Below, in pieces: positions 30,429 through 39,931 of a stretch of 64,000 nucleotides of DNA. The notes under the pieces are model-generated. The model was not told where the DNA came from. It made no database searches and saw only the letters and a list, made by a program, of their open reading frames with translations. The number at the start of each line of letters is the position of its first letter. Within the stretch, counting starts at the first letter, position 1. Position numbers and translations under genes: made by a program. Source of the stretch: Paenalcaligenes niemegkensis (lineage in GTDB: Bacteria; Pseudomonadota; Gammaproteobacteria; Burkholderiales; Burkholderiaceae_B); the NCBI RefSeq assembly GCF_022230885.1, contig NZ_JAKGCT010000004.1, positions 1,550,001 to 1,614,000 of the forward strand, in the 5' to 3' direction.

Positions 30429-31174
30429 ATGAAGATCATCGCCTGCTATTCAAACAAAGGTGGAGTCGGCAAGACAGCCGTTGCGGTCAATCTGGCCTAT
30501 GCCATGGCTGCGGCTGGCAAACGCACCCTGCTTTGTGATCTCGACCCACAGGGCGCCTCAGGCTTCTATTTTCGCGTAAAGCCATCAAAAAAACTAACGG
30601 ACGAAGCGTTTTTCAAAGACGTCAAAATATTCACCGATGCAATCCGCGACAGCGATTACGACAATCTGGACATCTTGCCAGCCAGCATGAACTTTCGCGA
30701 CTTCGACATTTTCCTGTCGCGCATGCGTGACAGCCGCTCGCGACTGAAAAAAGCCTTAAATAGTGTCAAAAAAGACTACGACGTAATCATTCTGGATTGT
30801 CCACCGACGATCTCCACGCTTTCCGAAAACGTCTTTAAATGTGCTGATGCAGTTTTGGTACCGGTCATTCCCACCACGCTTTCGTAGCGTACTTTCGAGC
30901 AGCTTATTGCCTTCTTCAAAAAAACAAGCTTCCGCCGCAAAAGCTGCATGGTTTTTTCTCCATGGTGCAAAGCGTCAAAACCCTGCATGCTGGCACTATT
31001 TTCACCATGAACGCGGCCCATAAGCGACGCTTCCTGAAAGCCCAGGTCCCTTTTGCATCGGATGTCGAACGCATGGGTGTACACCGAGCTCCGGTTATGG
31101 CAACAACGCCAAACAGCGCTGCCAGCAAGGCGTATCAGGCGCTAAGCGAGGAAATTTCGGCAAGGTTGGTTTGA
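30429..31174 (+). pseudogene. ParA-family ATPase, nonsense codon plus frameshift
   Basis: A MinD/ParA-type P-loop ATPase: CYSNKGGVGKTAVAVNLAYAMA (deviant Walker A), LLCDLDPQGASG (Walker A') and YDVIILDCPPTISTLS. The frame stops at TAG 30885-30887, where the family continues with arginine-threonine; the same frame goes on as RTFEQLIAFFKK until the A-run at 30918-30924, after which a one-base shift restores FFSMVQSVKTLHAGTIFTM and ends EEISARLV at 31174 (248 residues). Two independent lesions, one of them a substitution, make genuine inactivation more credible here than elsewhere. No ParB or parS-like repeats are seen nearby, so it is probably not a replicon partition system. Confidence 0.82.
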
Positions 31175-31197
31175 TAGTGAACGGACTTTGCGGGAAC

Positions 31198-31213
31198 ATT
31201 ACATATCTGTAAC
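31198..31213. promoter_or_regulatory. CopR/CusR-like palindrome (ATTACA-N4-TGTAAC)
   Basis: ATTACA TATC TGTAAC differs by one base from the box found before the copper genes at 48-63 kb. It lies 157 bases upstream of the hypothetical gene at 31370 and 17 kb away from the copper island. Function at this place is uncertain; it may be coincidence. Confidence 0.35.
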
Positions 31214-31369
31214 AAGAAAGTCATAGCCTGTTGCTATCCTAAGAGCTTTAAGAACGGCAGCATAACTAATCTACTGATAGAGCAATTCAATAGATAAAGA
31301 TATAGCCTCCTGCCGCCGATCGCCATGTCGGTCAAATCGTTGGATCGTCATTAAAGACAAGGAATAGCT

Positions 31370-31975
31370 ATGCCTTCACAACCTATTTGGTGGGAAAAAA
31401 CCGTTGAATATAGATTCATTCTAGATGCTGCTAGTACCAAAGATTTAGATTTTGCAGCACCATTGTCCGGCATTCCAGAAAGGTGCGGCGACGGTATTTT
31501 CGCAAAAAACTCGAAGATCATCCTTATCGAATTCAAATGCAGTAAAAATGAACTCACTTCAGAATTCGAAAAGTTTGGGTCAAACTACAACGAGGCCAAG
31601 CAAACACTCAATGACATCGACGGCCATCATTTCCTTGTGTATGGCGTTTGTAATGATGGCAAGCTAGATTTACATGCACAAACTTACTTTTCCAGCAAAA
31701 GTTCTAACGCTATGGACGTCTTCGAACACGGAGTAAAGCCAGAAGTGTTTAAAATTTACATTGAAGAATTTCTTAGGTTTAAGAAACCCGATGGGCGCAG
31801 CACAGGAGCCATGAGCTTCGACTCAATGGCTTCAATCTTCGGACTTTCTTCTGACGAAAAGACGTGTACTTCCATCTCTTTTTCAGACTATTGCGAACAG
31901 GCATTACCCGATTTGTATACCGAACATGAGTCGGAGTGGGAGTCTCCATCGAGCCCTTCGCCTGAAAGATTCTAA
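31370..31975 (+). CDS. Hypothetical protein with PD-(D/E)XK-like motif
   Basis: A 201-residue cytoplasmic protein, family not recognised. Its N-terminal part shows E13 (TVEYRF), D41 (CGDGIFAKN) and E54-x-K56 (ILIEFKCSK), the spacing and strand context of a PD-(D/E)XK nuclease core: an acidic residue followed by a short hairpin and a hydrophobic strand bearing ExK. The C-terminal half is polar with no known motif and ends in a Ser/Pro tail. Base composition is more AT-rich than neighbouring housekeeping genes, suggesting transfer. The start follows AAGGAAT. It sits next to a toxin-antitoxin pair and an RTX remnant, a typical accessory setting. Nuclease activity is inference only. Confidence 0.6.
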   Translation: MPSQPIWWEKTVEYRFILDAASTKDLDFAAPLSGIPERCGDGIFAKNSKIILIEFKCSKNELTSEFEKFGSNYNEAKQTLNDIDGHHFLVYGVCNDGKLDLHAQTYFSSKSSNAMDVFEHGVKPEVFKIYIEEFLRFKKPDGRSTGAMSFDSMASIFGLSSDEKTCTSISFSDYCEQALPDLYTEHESEWESPSSPSPERF

Positions 31976-31999
31976 TCGTTCAATATCTTATTGCGTCGA

Positions 32000-32368
32000 C
32001 TACTCCCATGAAGTTTCCGCTTTCAGGTGCCGCGCCAGTTCCATGGCCTCGTGGAGCACTCGAGCGATCATAATCAGAGCAGATTGTTGACGGTATATTA
32101 TAAAATGACGGGGATTGCGCACTATACCACCTTCGAAACGGGCACGTTCTCGGCTTAAACTCAAGTGCCACGATCGGACTGCTTCGCCTAGCTCAGGGCG
32201 CTTGATGCTGCCCACCCGATCAGGTTGTGCAGCGATATCACGCAACGCCGCAACAATTAACGCTTCGTAACGCTTACGCGCCACTTCACCGAACTGCCTA
32301 TGCGTCCAAGCAAGAATATCGATGATATCTGATTGCGCGGAAGTCGATAGTTGATATTGCAGCATCAA
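32000..32368 (-). CDS. parE: ParE/RelE-family toxin
   Basis: A 122-residue RelE/ParE superfamily toxin. The N-terminus YQLSTSAQSDIIDILAWTHRQFGEVARKRYEALI is the two-helix start of the ParE fold, and SWHLSLSRERARFEGGIVRNPRHFIIYR is the beta sheet with the family's arginines. ParE toxins act on DNA gyrase, RelE ones on ribosomal mRNA; the sequence fits ParE better, but this is not certain. The gene follows the antitoxin by 8 bases, so the two are co-transcribed from the palindromic promoter at 32693-32727. Confidence 0.85.
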   Translation of the reverse strand: MMLQYQLSTSAQSDIIDILAWTHRQFGEVARKRYEALIVAALRDIAAQPDRVGSIKRPELGEAVRSWHLSLSRERARFEGGIVRNPRHFIIYRQQSALIMIARVLHEAMELARHLKAETSWE

Positions 32369-32376
32369 ACCACTAT

Positions 32377-32655
32377 TTATATTTGGCGTACAGCTCGCAG
32401 ACCCAACTGCCCAATGAAGTCGTCGAGCTGCTCGTCGTCAACCACAGTGTAGTGTCCGGTTGCTATGTCGTTCCAGCCTTGCTTGGCAGCCTGTTTAAGT
32501 ACGTTGAGTTTGGCAACTTCAACGCGTTCGCGCTCTTCAATCAGGCGTAAGCCCTCCCGCAGCACTTCGCTGGCGTTCTGGTAGCGACCGGACTGCACCA
32601 GCATGTCAACGAATTCATGTTGGTGTTCACTGAGCACTACATTACGCGTGGGCAT
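32377..32655 (-). CDS. parD: ParD/CopG-type antitoxin
   Basis: A 92-residue antitoxin. The N-terminal ribbon-helix-helix (TRNVVLSEHQHEFVDMLVQSGRYQNASEVLREGLRLIEERE) binds DNA; the tail (QAAKQGWNDIATGHYTVVDDEQLDDFIGQLG) would wrap the toxin. I prefer the ATG at 32655 because GGGGAA lies just upstream; ATGs at 32667 and 32694 are in frame, but the latter is inside the operator. Downstream lies the ParE toxin gene. Confidence 0.85.
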   Translation of the reverse strand: MPTRNVVLSEHQHEFVDMLVQSGRYQNASEVLREGLRLIEERERVEVAKLNVLKQAAKQGWNDIATGHYTVVDDEQLDDFIGQLGLRAVRQI

Positions 32656-32692
32656 GTCATTCCCCATAGTAGATTCATGGAATAAAGAAAGC

Positions 32693-32727
32693 ATAACAGC
32701 ATTGGCATATTATGCCAATGCTGTTAT
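32693..32727 (-). promoter_or_regulatory. Palindromic operator/promoter of the parDE operon
   Basis: A perfect 35-base palindrome with 17-base arms around a single central base. On the minus strand it contains TTGGCA, then 17 bases, then TATGCT, a near-consensus sigma-70 promoter, so the palindrome covers the core promoter of parD. This is the classical site for autorepression by a ribbon-helix-helix antitoxin. Confidence 0.8.
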
Positions 32728-32790
32728 CTAGCCTGACGCCCCAACAGTTCACAGTGAAATTAAAGACGATTTTTCATACTAAAGCCGTCC

Positions 32791-33603
32791 TTATTGCCAG
32801 TTAGCCGCAATCACCGGTGCCAACGCTGTTTGGTAGTCCGGTGGCAAGCTAGTCTGCCCACTGGTAGGTGGCGCGAAGGCCGCCATGGCGGACACCAGAT
32901 TGTCTACCTGCGTATCAAGCAATGTTCTGCTGCCAGCCTGGAACTTCTCGATACGGCCAAGATCACCTTGATACCAGTCGTCTACAATCAACTTGTTTTC
33001 AGTGCCAATAACGCTGATTTCCAGATCATCGTCTACTTGACGGAACCAGAGCTGATCGTATGCATTCGTGCCAAACAAGACAATGTCTTCGTCCCCAGGC
33101 ACGATCTCTTCAATTACCCGATCTACACCGCCGTTTACCGTGAACACATATCGGTCACTGCCTGCGCCGCCAATCAAGGTATCATTGCCCGAGCCGCCAT
33201 CCAGCGTGTCATCGCCCATTCCGCCTTCCAGAACATTCGAGTAACGATCGCCTGTGAGTAAATCGGAATAGGCGGAACCGATGATGTTCTCGAAGCCCTG
33301 CAGTTGATCAATACCGCCCATGCCATTGCTGGCGACACCCGTTGTTAGATTCACGACCACCCCGGCGCTACTGAGTGCATAATCCACTGTGTCAATGCCC
33401 AGGCCGCCGTCAAGTGTGTTATTACCTGCACCGCCTACAATGCGGTCATTGCCAGCGCCACCGCGAATGACGTTATTCTGCGTATCGCCCAGCAGCACAT
33501 CGCCGTACCCGCTACCTTGCATATCGCTGACATGCAAGTAACCATCGTGCACCCGAGGGGTGAGCGAGTCCAGATTGACTATCCGCCAGGGTTGACTCGC
33601 CAA
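32791..33603 (-). pseudogene. C-terminal remnant of an RTX calcium-binding protein
   Basis: A 270-residue frame holding RTX nonapeptide repeats (GGAGNDRIV, GGAGNNTLD, GGMGDDTLDGGSGNDTL) followed by a typical post-repeat region (DRYVFTVNGGVDRVIEE; DDWYQGDLGRIEKFQAG). Such repeats bind calcium and occur near the end of large secreted proteins exported by type I secretion. No N-terminal domain, secretion ATPase or adaptor gene is nearby, and the apparent TTG start at 33603 lacks a ribosome-binding site; the frame is open only about 95 bases further upstream. It is best read as the 3' part of a lost gene. A DNA segment in another frame just upstream (VEMMLGDTTG) may be more debris. Confidence 0.7.
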
Positions 33604-33807
33604 ATTCAGGTATGGCTTGCGGCAGCATTGATCGTTGGCAATACTATGGTGTATGGATGGGTGTTTAGCCGGTGGTATCGCCTAACATCATCTCGACATC
33701 GTTAATCTGCGTAGTTGGCCAAAAAAGACTATTTGCTTTTGATGATCTACCTCAGACCGACTGGCATTTCGCACAGCGTTTTTCCATTTAACTCAGGATT
33801 TTCCACC

Positions 33808-34278
33808 ATGACACAACTTAATGTTAACGGTCAGACCAGGGACGTCAACGTCCCCGACGACATGCCTCTGCTTTGGGTACTGCGCGACGAACTCGGCATG
33901 ACTGGCACTAAATTCGGCTGTGGCATGGCGCTGTGCGGCTCCTGTACGGTACATATCGACGGTCAGGCTGTCCGTGCCTGTATTACGCCCATCTCAGCCG
34001 TGGCCGGGCGCGCCGTCTCGACTATTGAAAACATCGAGAACGATCCAGTCGGTGAAGCCGTGCAACAGGCCTGGATTGAGAACAACGTCGCACAGTGCGG
34101 CTATTGCCAGGCAGGACAAATCATGACAGCTGTCAGCCTGCTTAAGGCCACGCCCACTCCGACCGAGCTCGAAATCGATAAAGCCATGAGCGGCAACATC
34201 TGTCGTTGCGGTACCTATCCGCGCATCCACGCCGCCATCCAGCAAGCCGCCAGTCACCTGGCACAAGGGGACAAGTAA
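33808..34278 (+). CDS. iorA: [2Fe-2S] subunit of a molybdenum hydroxylase (IorA-like)
   Basis: Electron-transfer subunit of 156 residues of a xanthine-oxidase-family enzyme, similar to isoquinoline 1-oxidoreductase alpha subunit. The plant-type ferredoxin cluster is bound by CGMALCGSC plus a later cysteine (VRACITP) and the second cluster by CGYCQAGQ and [11 protein letters not shown]. The ATG at 33808 follows AGGA. It overlaps the large-subunit start by one base (TAATG). Actual substrate (an aldehyde or N-heterocycle) cannot be deduced. No FAD subunit gene is present, as in the IorAB type. Confidence 0.88.
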   Translation: MTQLNVNGQTRDVNVPDDMPLLWVLRDELGMTGTKFGCGMALCGSCTVHIDGQAVRACITPISAVAGRAVSTIENIENDPVGEAVQQAWIENNVAQCGYCQAGQIMTAVSLLKATPTPTELEIDKAMSGNICRCGTYPRIHAAIQQAASHLAQGDK

Positions 34279-36574
34279 TGACTACAAAAACACAAAACTT
34301 TTCCCGCCGTACTTTTTACAAGGCAGCCTTAGTGCCCTGTTTCTGGCGGTCAGTGCCAACGGAGTCGTCTGGGCGGCAGATGCCAAAAAATACGGTGGTG
34401 ATGCCATGCCCGGCGGAGCAGTGGACGATCCCTTGGTGTTCGTCTCCATTGCGCCTGACGGCATTGTCACCATCGTCGCGCACCGCGCCGAGATGGGAAC
34501 CGGCGTGCGTACCAGCCTGCCCATGATCGTCGCCGACGAGATGGAAGCCAACTGGGATCGTGTACAAGTGGTGCAGGCCGAGGCTAACGAGGCTCGCTAT
34601 GGCAACCAAAACGTCGACGGCTCGCGCAGCGTCCGACACTTCATGCAACCGATGCGACGCGTTGGCGCAGCCGCTCGCCAAATGCTTGAGGCCGCCGCTG
34701 CCGAGCGCTGGTCGGTCCCCGCCTCCGAAGTCCGCGCCGTGCGGCACGAAGTAGAGCACATCCCCAGCGGGCGACGCCTGGGCTATGGTGAACTGGCTGC
34801 CGACGCTGCCAAGCAGCCTGTACCCAAGAACGAAGCGCTTAAGCTTAAATCGCCCGCTGATTTCCGTTACATTGGTAAAGAAGCCGTACGATTAGTTGAC
34901 TTGGAAGCCATCGGTAAGGGACAAGCTATCTATGGCATGGACATGCACCTGCCTGGCATGGTCTACGCCGTCGTCGCCCGTCCCCCAGTGGTAGGTGGCA
35001 AACTGCGTAGCGTACACAGCGAAAAAACGCTGCAGGTACCTGGTGTACTGAAAGTGGTTGAAATCCCTTCTTATAGCGGTGCCCCGGCCTTTCAGGCTTT
35101 GGGTGGTGTAGCAGTGGTCGCTTCTAATACCTGGTCAGCCATGCAGGGCCGCGCCGCACTCGAAATCGAGTGGGACGATGGACCTAACGCCGATTACGAC
35201 TCTGTAGCCTATCGTAAAACTCTGGAAGCCGCCGCCCGTGCGCCCGGCAAACCTATGCGTAACGACGGTAACGTAAGCGAAGCCTGGACCAAGGCACCCG
35301 AGGCCAAGCGTTTCGCCGCTGAATATTACCTGCCTCATCTGGCCCATGCTTCGATGGAGCCGCCGGTGGCAACCGTCGTGGTCGATGGTGAGCAATGTGA
35401 AGTCTGGACTTCGGTGCAAAACCCGCAGGCGGCTCTGGACGTCGTGGCTGCCCGGCTTAAGCTTAAGCCTGAAAACATCAAGGTCAATGTGCTGCTGCTA
35501 GGCGGTGGCTTCGGGCGCAAGTCCAAGCCCGACTATGTGGACGAAGCCGCCATCGTGGCACAAACCATGCCCGGCACACCGGTCAAGCTGGTATGGACGC
35601 GCGAAGATGACATTCATCACGACTATCTGCATACGGTCGCCGTCGAGCGCCTGGAGGCGGTCGTTGGCAAAGATGGTCAACCCGAGACCTGGCTGCACCG
35701 CAGCGCCGCGCCCACAATCAGCTCACTCTTTGCCGAAGGCGCCAAAGGCCTTCAAGTGTTCGAGGCCGCCATGTCGGCCATCAACATGCCCTATCTGGTC
35801 CCCAACGTGCGCATCGAAAGCGCCGAAGTAGAAGCCCACGCCCGTATTGGGTGGTTCCGCTCGGTCTACAACATTCCACACGCCTTTGCTGCGCAATGCT
35901 TTATCGCCGAGCTGGCGGATCGTGCGGGAAAAGACCACAAAGAATTCGCACTGGATCTGATTGGCCCGGCACGTACATTTGATCCAGGCACCATCTCGGA
36001 CACCTGGAATTACGATGAGTCACCCGAGCTTTACCCCTACGACACCGGTCGTCTGCGCGATGTAATCGAGGCCGCCACCAAAGGTGCTGGCTGGGGGCGT
36101 ACGCTACCCAAAGGTCATGGCCTGGGATTAGCCTTTTGCTACAGTTTTATGAGCTACACAGCTACCGTGGTTGAAGTAGCCGTGGACGATCAAGGTGAAC
36201 TGCGCGTTGTGGCCGTGGACATGGCTATTGATTGCGGACCACAGGTCAACCCCGAGCGCATCCGTGCCCAAATGGAAGGAGGCGCCGTCATGGGTTTAAG
36301 CCTGGCCCTGTCCGGCGAAATCAGCTTCGAAAAGGGTCGCGTGAAACAGAGCAACTTCCATGACTACGAGGTCATGCGTCACGCCGCCTCGCCACGCATC
36401 ATTCGCACGCATTTAGTGAATGACAACCACGCTGCAGCGCCAGGCGGGGTGGGGGAACCACCTGTCCCACCCGTTGCTCCGGCATTGTGTAACGCCATCT
36501 TCGCGGCCACCGGCGAGCGGATACGCGACCTGCCTTTGTCCCACTTTAAATTTCAAGAGGTATCAGAAATTTAA
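34278..36574 (+). pseudogene. iorB: Molybdopterin subunit of aldehyde/isoquinoline oxidoreductase (IorB-like), one frameshift
   Basis: Large catalytic subunit of about 765 residues. The N-terminus has a twin-arginine signal (NFSRRTFYKAA) and hydrophobic stretch LFLAVSANGVVWAADAKK, so the enzyme is exported folded with its cofactor. Then come duplicated molybdopterin-binding modules (VFVSIAPDGIVTIVAHRAEMGTG; LGGGFGRKSKPDYVDEAAIVA; AFCYSFMSYTATVVEVAVDD) and the end VGEPPVPPVAPALCNAIFAATG with the conserved active-site glutamate. One base is missing at about 34326-34332, in the signal peptide, so the two frames must be joined. The C-terminal two thirds are intact. Confidence 0.87.
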
Positions 36575-36590
36575 AATCACCTTAAATGAA

Positions 36591-36630
36591 AAATGGACTG
36601 AGGATTAAACAGCTTAAACCCAGTCCATTT
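36591..36630. terminator. Hairpin between convergent iorB and MHS transporter
   Basis: A perfect 10-bp stem AAATGGACTG / CAGTCCATTT with a 20-base loop, A-rich on the left and T-rich on the right, between two convergent genes; probably a bidirectional terminator. Confidence 0.5.
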
Positions 36631-36661
36631 AATGCCTCTTGCACGATTGTGAAGGCTGAGA

Positions 36662-37989
36662 TTAAGGCTGTGAATTCAGGTCATCTCTATTGGTTTCAGG
36701 ACTTGCGTACGTAGCCCATAGAGTAATGAAACAGAGCACAAAAACCATAATGACCACCCCCATAATGTCCATGTAGCGCCAACAACCAAGTTGCCAGCAT
36801 AGGTGCTATTCCCCCGCCGACGCCAGCTGCGATTTGGCAGCCTAAAGAGGCTCCACTATAGCGTACGCGCGTGCCGAATAATTCGGGTAGGTAAGCCGCT
36901 TGGGGTCCATACATAGGGCCATGGCCGAAAACCATACACACCGCAATTGCCCCCATAATGATAAGCGGATCACGGGTTTCAAGGCATAGAAACAGTGGAT
37001 AAACAGACAACATCACGAAGACTGTGCCCATGTAGTACAACGTTCGGCGCCCCCACTTATCGGATAGCCACCCAAAGAATGGTATGAAAGCTATCTCTAA
37101 TGCCGCACCTAACAGCACACCATTTAAGATTACCTCTCGGGAAAGCCCTAAAGTGTTGACTCCATATACGATGACAAACACCGTCAGAATATACACCCAG
37201 GCAACTTCACACACTTTAAGCCCGATACTCAAGGCTAAGTTCTTTTTGTGCTCGGCCAATATTTGCAATAATGGCGCCTTTTCTTCTTTAGCCTCGCTTT
37301 TTTCCTGGCTAGCTTCAAAAACAGGGGACTCCACAACTTTCATTCTTATGTAGAAACCGAGCGCCACTAAAACGATACTTAACAGAAACGGCACACGCCA
37401 ACCCCAACTTAAGAAATCCTCGTCAGGCATTAGACTAAGCCAAGCAATCATACCGGTAGATGCCAACATCCCTAGCGGGAAACCCACCTGCACTAAACTG
37501 CCATAAAAGCCTCTCCGCTTCGCTGGCGCATGCTCAATAACCATGAGGGCTGCCCCTCCCCACTCGCCACCAATACCGATGCCTTGAACCACACGCAGTA
37601 AAACCAGTGCAATAGGCGCCCAGATGCCGATTTTCTCATAGGTCGGAAGCAAACCAATAGCAAAGGTCCCACCCCCATCAAAAACATCGTCAACATCAAC
37701 ATCGACTTGCGACCGATTCGATCACCAAAGTGTCCAAAAATCACCCCTCCTAGCGGTCGGGCAATAAAGCCTACCGCAAATGAAGCTAATGCGGCTAATG
37801 TCCCCATTATTGGATCAAAGGCAGGAAAAAAAGACGATTAAATATCAACGCAGCAGCTGTTCCATAAAGCAGAAAGTCATACCACTCTACAGTCGTTCCT
37901 ATCACACTAGCCATGACCACACGACGCATAGACTTATCTTCGTCTTTTGCAAGAGTCGCGGTTAAGGCTGCCTCATTTATCACGCTCAT
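36662..37989 (-). pseudogene. MHS-family (MFS) metabolite:proton symporter, three frameshifts
   Basis: Major facilitator of the metabolite/H+ symporter group (442 residues restored). It begins VIGTTVEWYDFLLYGTAAA, has the loop motif FGHFGDRIGRKSMLM, GGEWGGAALMVIEHAPAKRRGF and WLSDKWGRRTLYYMG, and ends in YASPETNRDDL. The start is the second of two ATGs behind AGGAGG. Lesions: one base lost in the A-run 37826-37832, one lost near 37668-37670, and one base gained in the C-run 36757-36761. All are homopolymeric. Such carriers transport carboxylates or betaine-like compounds; here the substrate may be linked to the neighbouring cupin/ferredoxin genes on the opposite strand. Confidence 0.85.
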
Positions 37990-38086
37990 CATTACCTCCT
38001 CGTTCGGGACTAGCGCCCCTTTGCTTAACCGCAAATCACTCACGGTAAGAAAATACTATAAGGAAACTTTTAATCGCGAAATAAGG

Positions 38087-38100
38087 GTTTACTAGTAAAC
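38087..38100. promoter_or_regulatory. Palindrome in the divergent MHS / cupin promoter region
   Basis: GTTTACTAGTAAAC is a perfect 14-base palindrome between the two divergent genes and about 100 bases from each start. A possible operator, perhaps for the XRE-cupin regulator encoded at 39211; no second copy was noticed. Confidence 0.45.
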
Positions 38101-38202
38101 TTTATACTGAATTTACATAAAAAGTTGACTATTATGAAATAAGTGATTAAATTTAAATCATCCGCTTCACCTGTTTTAAGCGGTTCAACCCAAGGAGACG
38201 CT

Positions 38203-38637
38203 ATGAGTACCCAAGTTAAGGAAACAACGGATTCCCAGAACAAACATTTTTCCGAACGACTACAAGGCAAGCTGGAGCCGACAGAAGGGGGCTCGATTTA
38301 TATAGATCCAGAGTCTATTGAATGGGAGCCCTCACAATTTGAGAAAATTTCGATGAAAGTGTTGTATCGAAATGATGATGAAGGCGAAATGACGGTATTA
38401 CTAAAGTGGGAGCCAGGCGCGGTTTTACCTTTCCATCGTCATCCGGAAATCGAGCAGAGTTTTGTATTGGAAGGCTCATTCTATGACCACGACGGCATTT
38501 GCCGTGCTGGCCAATATGTGTGGCGCCGACCAGGCTCACTGCATGAAACACGAAGTGACGAAGGGTGCCTACTGCTAGCTGTCTACCGTAAACCAAATGT
38601 GTTTTTTGGCACAGCCGGTTTCAGGGCAGCCTCATAA
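38203..38637 (+). CDS. Cupin-domain protein
   Basis: A 144-residue single-cupin protein. Metal-binding motif 1 is in WEPGAVLPFHRHPEIEQSFVLEGSF (two histidines and a glutamate) and motif 2 in GQYVWRRPGSLHETRSDEG with the third histidine. Similar small cupins act as dioxygenases or decarboxylating accessory proteins, often in catabolic clusters. The ATG at 38203 follows AAGGAGA. It is followed 45 bases later by a ferredoxin gene, suggesting a two-protein redox function, but the substrate is unknown. Confidence 0.8.
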   Translation: MSTQVKETTDSQNKHFSERLQGKLEPTEGGSIYIDPESIEWEPSQFEKISMKVLYRNDDEGEMTVLLKWEPGAVLPFHRHPEIEQSFVLEGSFYDHDGICRAGQYVWRRPGSLHETRSDEGCLLLAVYRKPNVFFGTAGFRAAS

Positions 38638-38681
38638 TTATAATTTGGCAGGGCAATTGCCCTGCCACTCTTGGAGCTGAC

Positions 38682-38999
38682 ATGAGTTGTGTCGTCACAG
38701 AAGCCTGCATTAACTGCGTGTATGGTAAATGTCAGGACATTTGCCCGGCAGACGCTTTTCATCGTGGACCAAATTTTATGGTTATTAACCCTCATACGTG
38801 CATAAACTGTACGTTATGCATTATTGCCTGCCCTACCCAAGCCATCGTGAATGACTACGACCTTGTATCCGACAAGCACGACTATATTCGGTTAAACAAG
38901 GAGCTTTCTGCCATATGGCCTGTAGCGCAAGAAGGTAGCCCAGCCCTGCCTGATGCCGACTACTGGGCCACTCAAAGCGACAAACATCATCTACTTTAA
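38682..38999 (+). CDS. Two-cluster bacterial ferredoxin
   Basis: A 105-residue ferredoxin. Cluster-binding cysteines are CINCVYGKCQDICP and CINCTLCIIACP, the two motifs of the FdxA-like family (one [4Fe-4S] and probably one [3Fe-4S] or second [4Fe-4S]). Electron donor for an oxygenase or reductase; the cupin protein directly upstream is the nearest candidate. Located 45 bases after the cupin gene, with GGAGCTGAC before the ATG. Confidence 0.88.
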   Translation: MSCVVTEACINCVYGKCQDICPADAFHRGPNFMVINPHTCINCTLCIIACPTQAIVNDYDLVSDKHDYIRLNKELSAIWPVAQEGSPALPDADYWATQSDKHHLL

Positions 39000-39210
39000 T
39001 TCCGCCTCTAGCACCGCCGGCTCTCTCTAGCAGTGCCCGCCCCACTCCACCTCATGCGTTATAATTTGACGCGAAGCCTTCCCTTCTGACACAGCTCAGC
39101 AATGGCTTATCTTCATCTCGCGGGCTTGCTCACCCTTATAAAAGCGCGTGGGCTCTGGCTGACTCATAACATTAAAACCTTAGGCGGCGCATGAAAGAGG
39201 ACATTAACAA

Positions 39211-39852
39211 ATGACTCAAACTAACGATATTCTTGACATTAACGAGACTCCCGAGGAAGAAGAAGCTGCGGTTTGCCAACGCTTACGTGAATTACGTAAA
39301 GAACGCCGCCTAACACTAGATGTTTTAGCCGAGCGCTCTGGCTTTACCAAAGGCTATTTGTCAAAAATCGAGAATGGTACCAAAGCCCCGCCCATCGGTA
39401 CATTAGCTCGTATCGCCCGGGCTATGAGTGTAGATTTAAGCGTATTTTTCGTCGATGAGAGTGCTAATGAGCATCAGCTATTACTCAGCCCAGACTCCCC
39501 CATTTCAGTCGTACACAGTTGGGAACGCAAGCCCGTCAGCCGTGGAGGTACAGAGTATGGGTATGACTACGTCAGTTTGGCCCATAAAAAGTCCAACCGC
39601 AGCATGGATCCATTCATTTTCACTTATCCGCAAACCACGGAAACACATGAGTTTTTTGAACACACTGGGGAAGAGTTCATCTATTTGCTAACTGGCAAGG
39701 TAGAATTCGAATTCAAGATTCATGGGCAACTGACCCGCTTCCTGCTAGAGGCAGGCGATAGTGTTTATTTTGAATCCAGTACCCCTCATCGCGGACGCGC
39801 ATTAGAGGGGGAAGCCCAGGCTATTGTGGTTATCACAGAAACAGACGAATGA
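39211..39852 (+). CDS. XRE-family regulator with C-terminal cupin sensor
   Basis: A 213-residue regulator. The N-terminal helix-turn-helix (about 20-80, LDVLAERSGFTKGYLSKIENGTKAPPIGTLARIA) is followed by a cupin domain (about 140-205, HTGEEFIYLLTGKVEFEF and YFESSTPHRGRAL). This two-domain layout is typical of small-molecule responsive repressors/activators of catabolic genes (PuuR-like). It is oriented with the preceding cupin and ferredoxin genes but separated by 211 bases, and probably controls this group and the divergent transporter. Confidence 0.85.
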   Translation: MTQTNDILDINETPEEEEAAVCQRLRELRKERRLTLDVLAERSGFTKGYLSKIENGTKAPPIGTLARIARAMSVDLSVFFVDESANEHQLLLSPDSPISVVHSWERKPVSRGGTEYGYDYVSLAHKKSNRSMDPFIFTYPQTTETHEFFEHTGEEFIYLLTGKVEFEFKIHGQLTRFLLEAGDSVYFESSTPHRGRALEGEAQAIVVITETDE

Positions 39853-39931
39853 GAGCTCTTTAACGTACAAACTACGTTGACAAAAAGGAAACTCCGCATC
39901 ACTATTAGGAAACACACAAAAGGAGTTTTCT

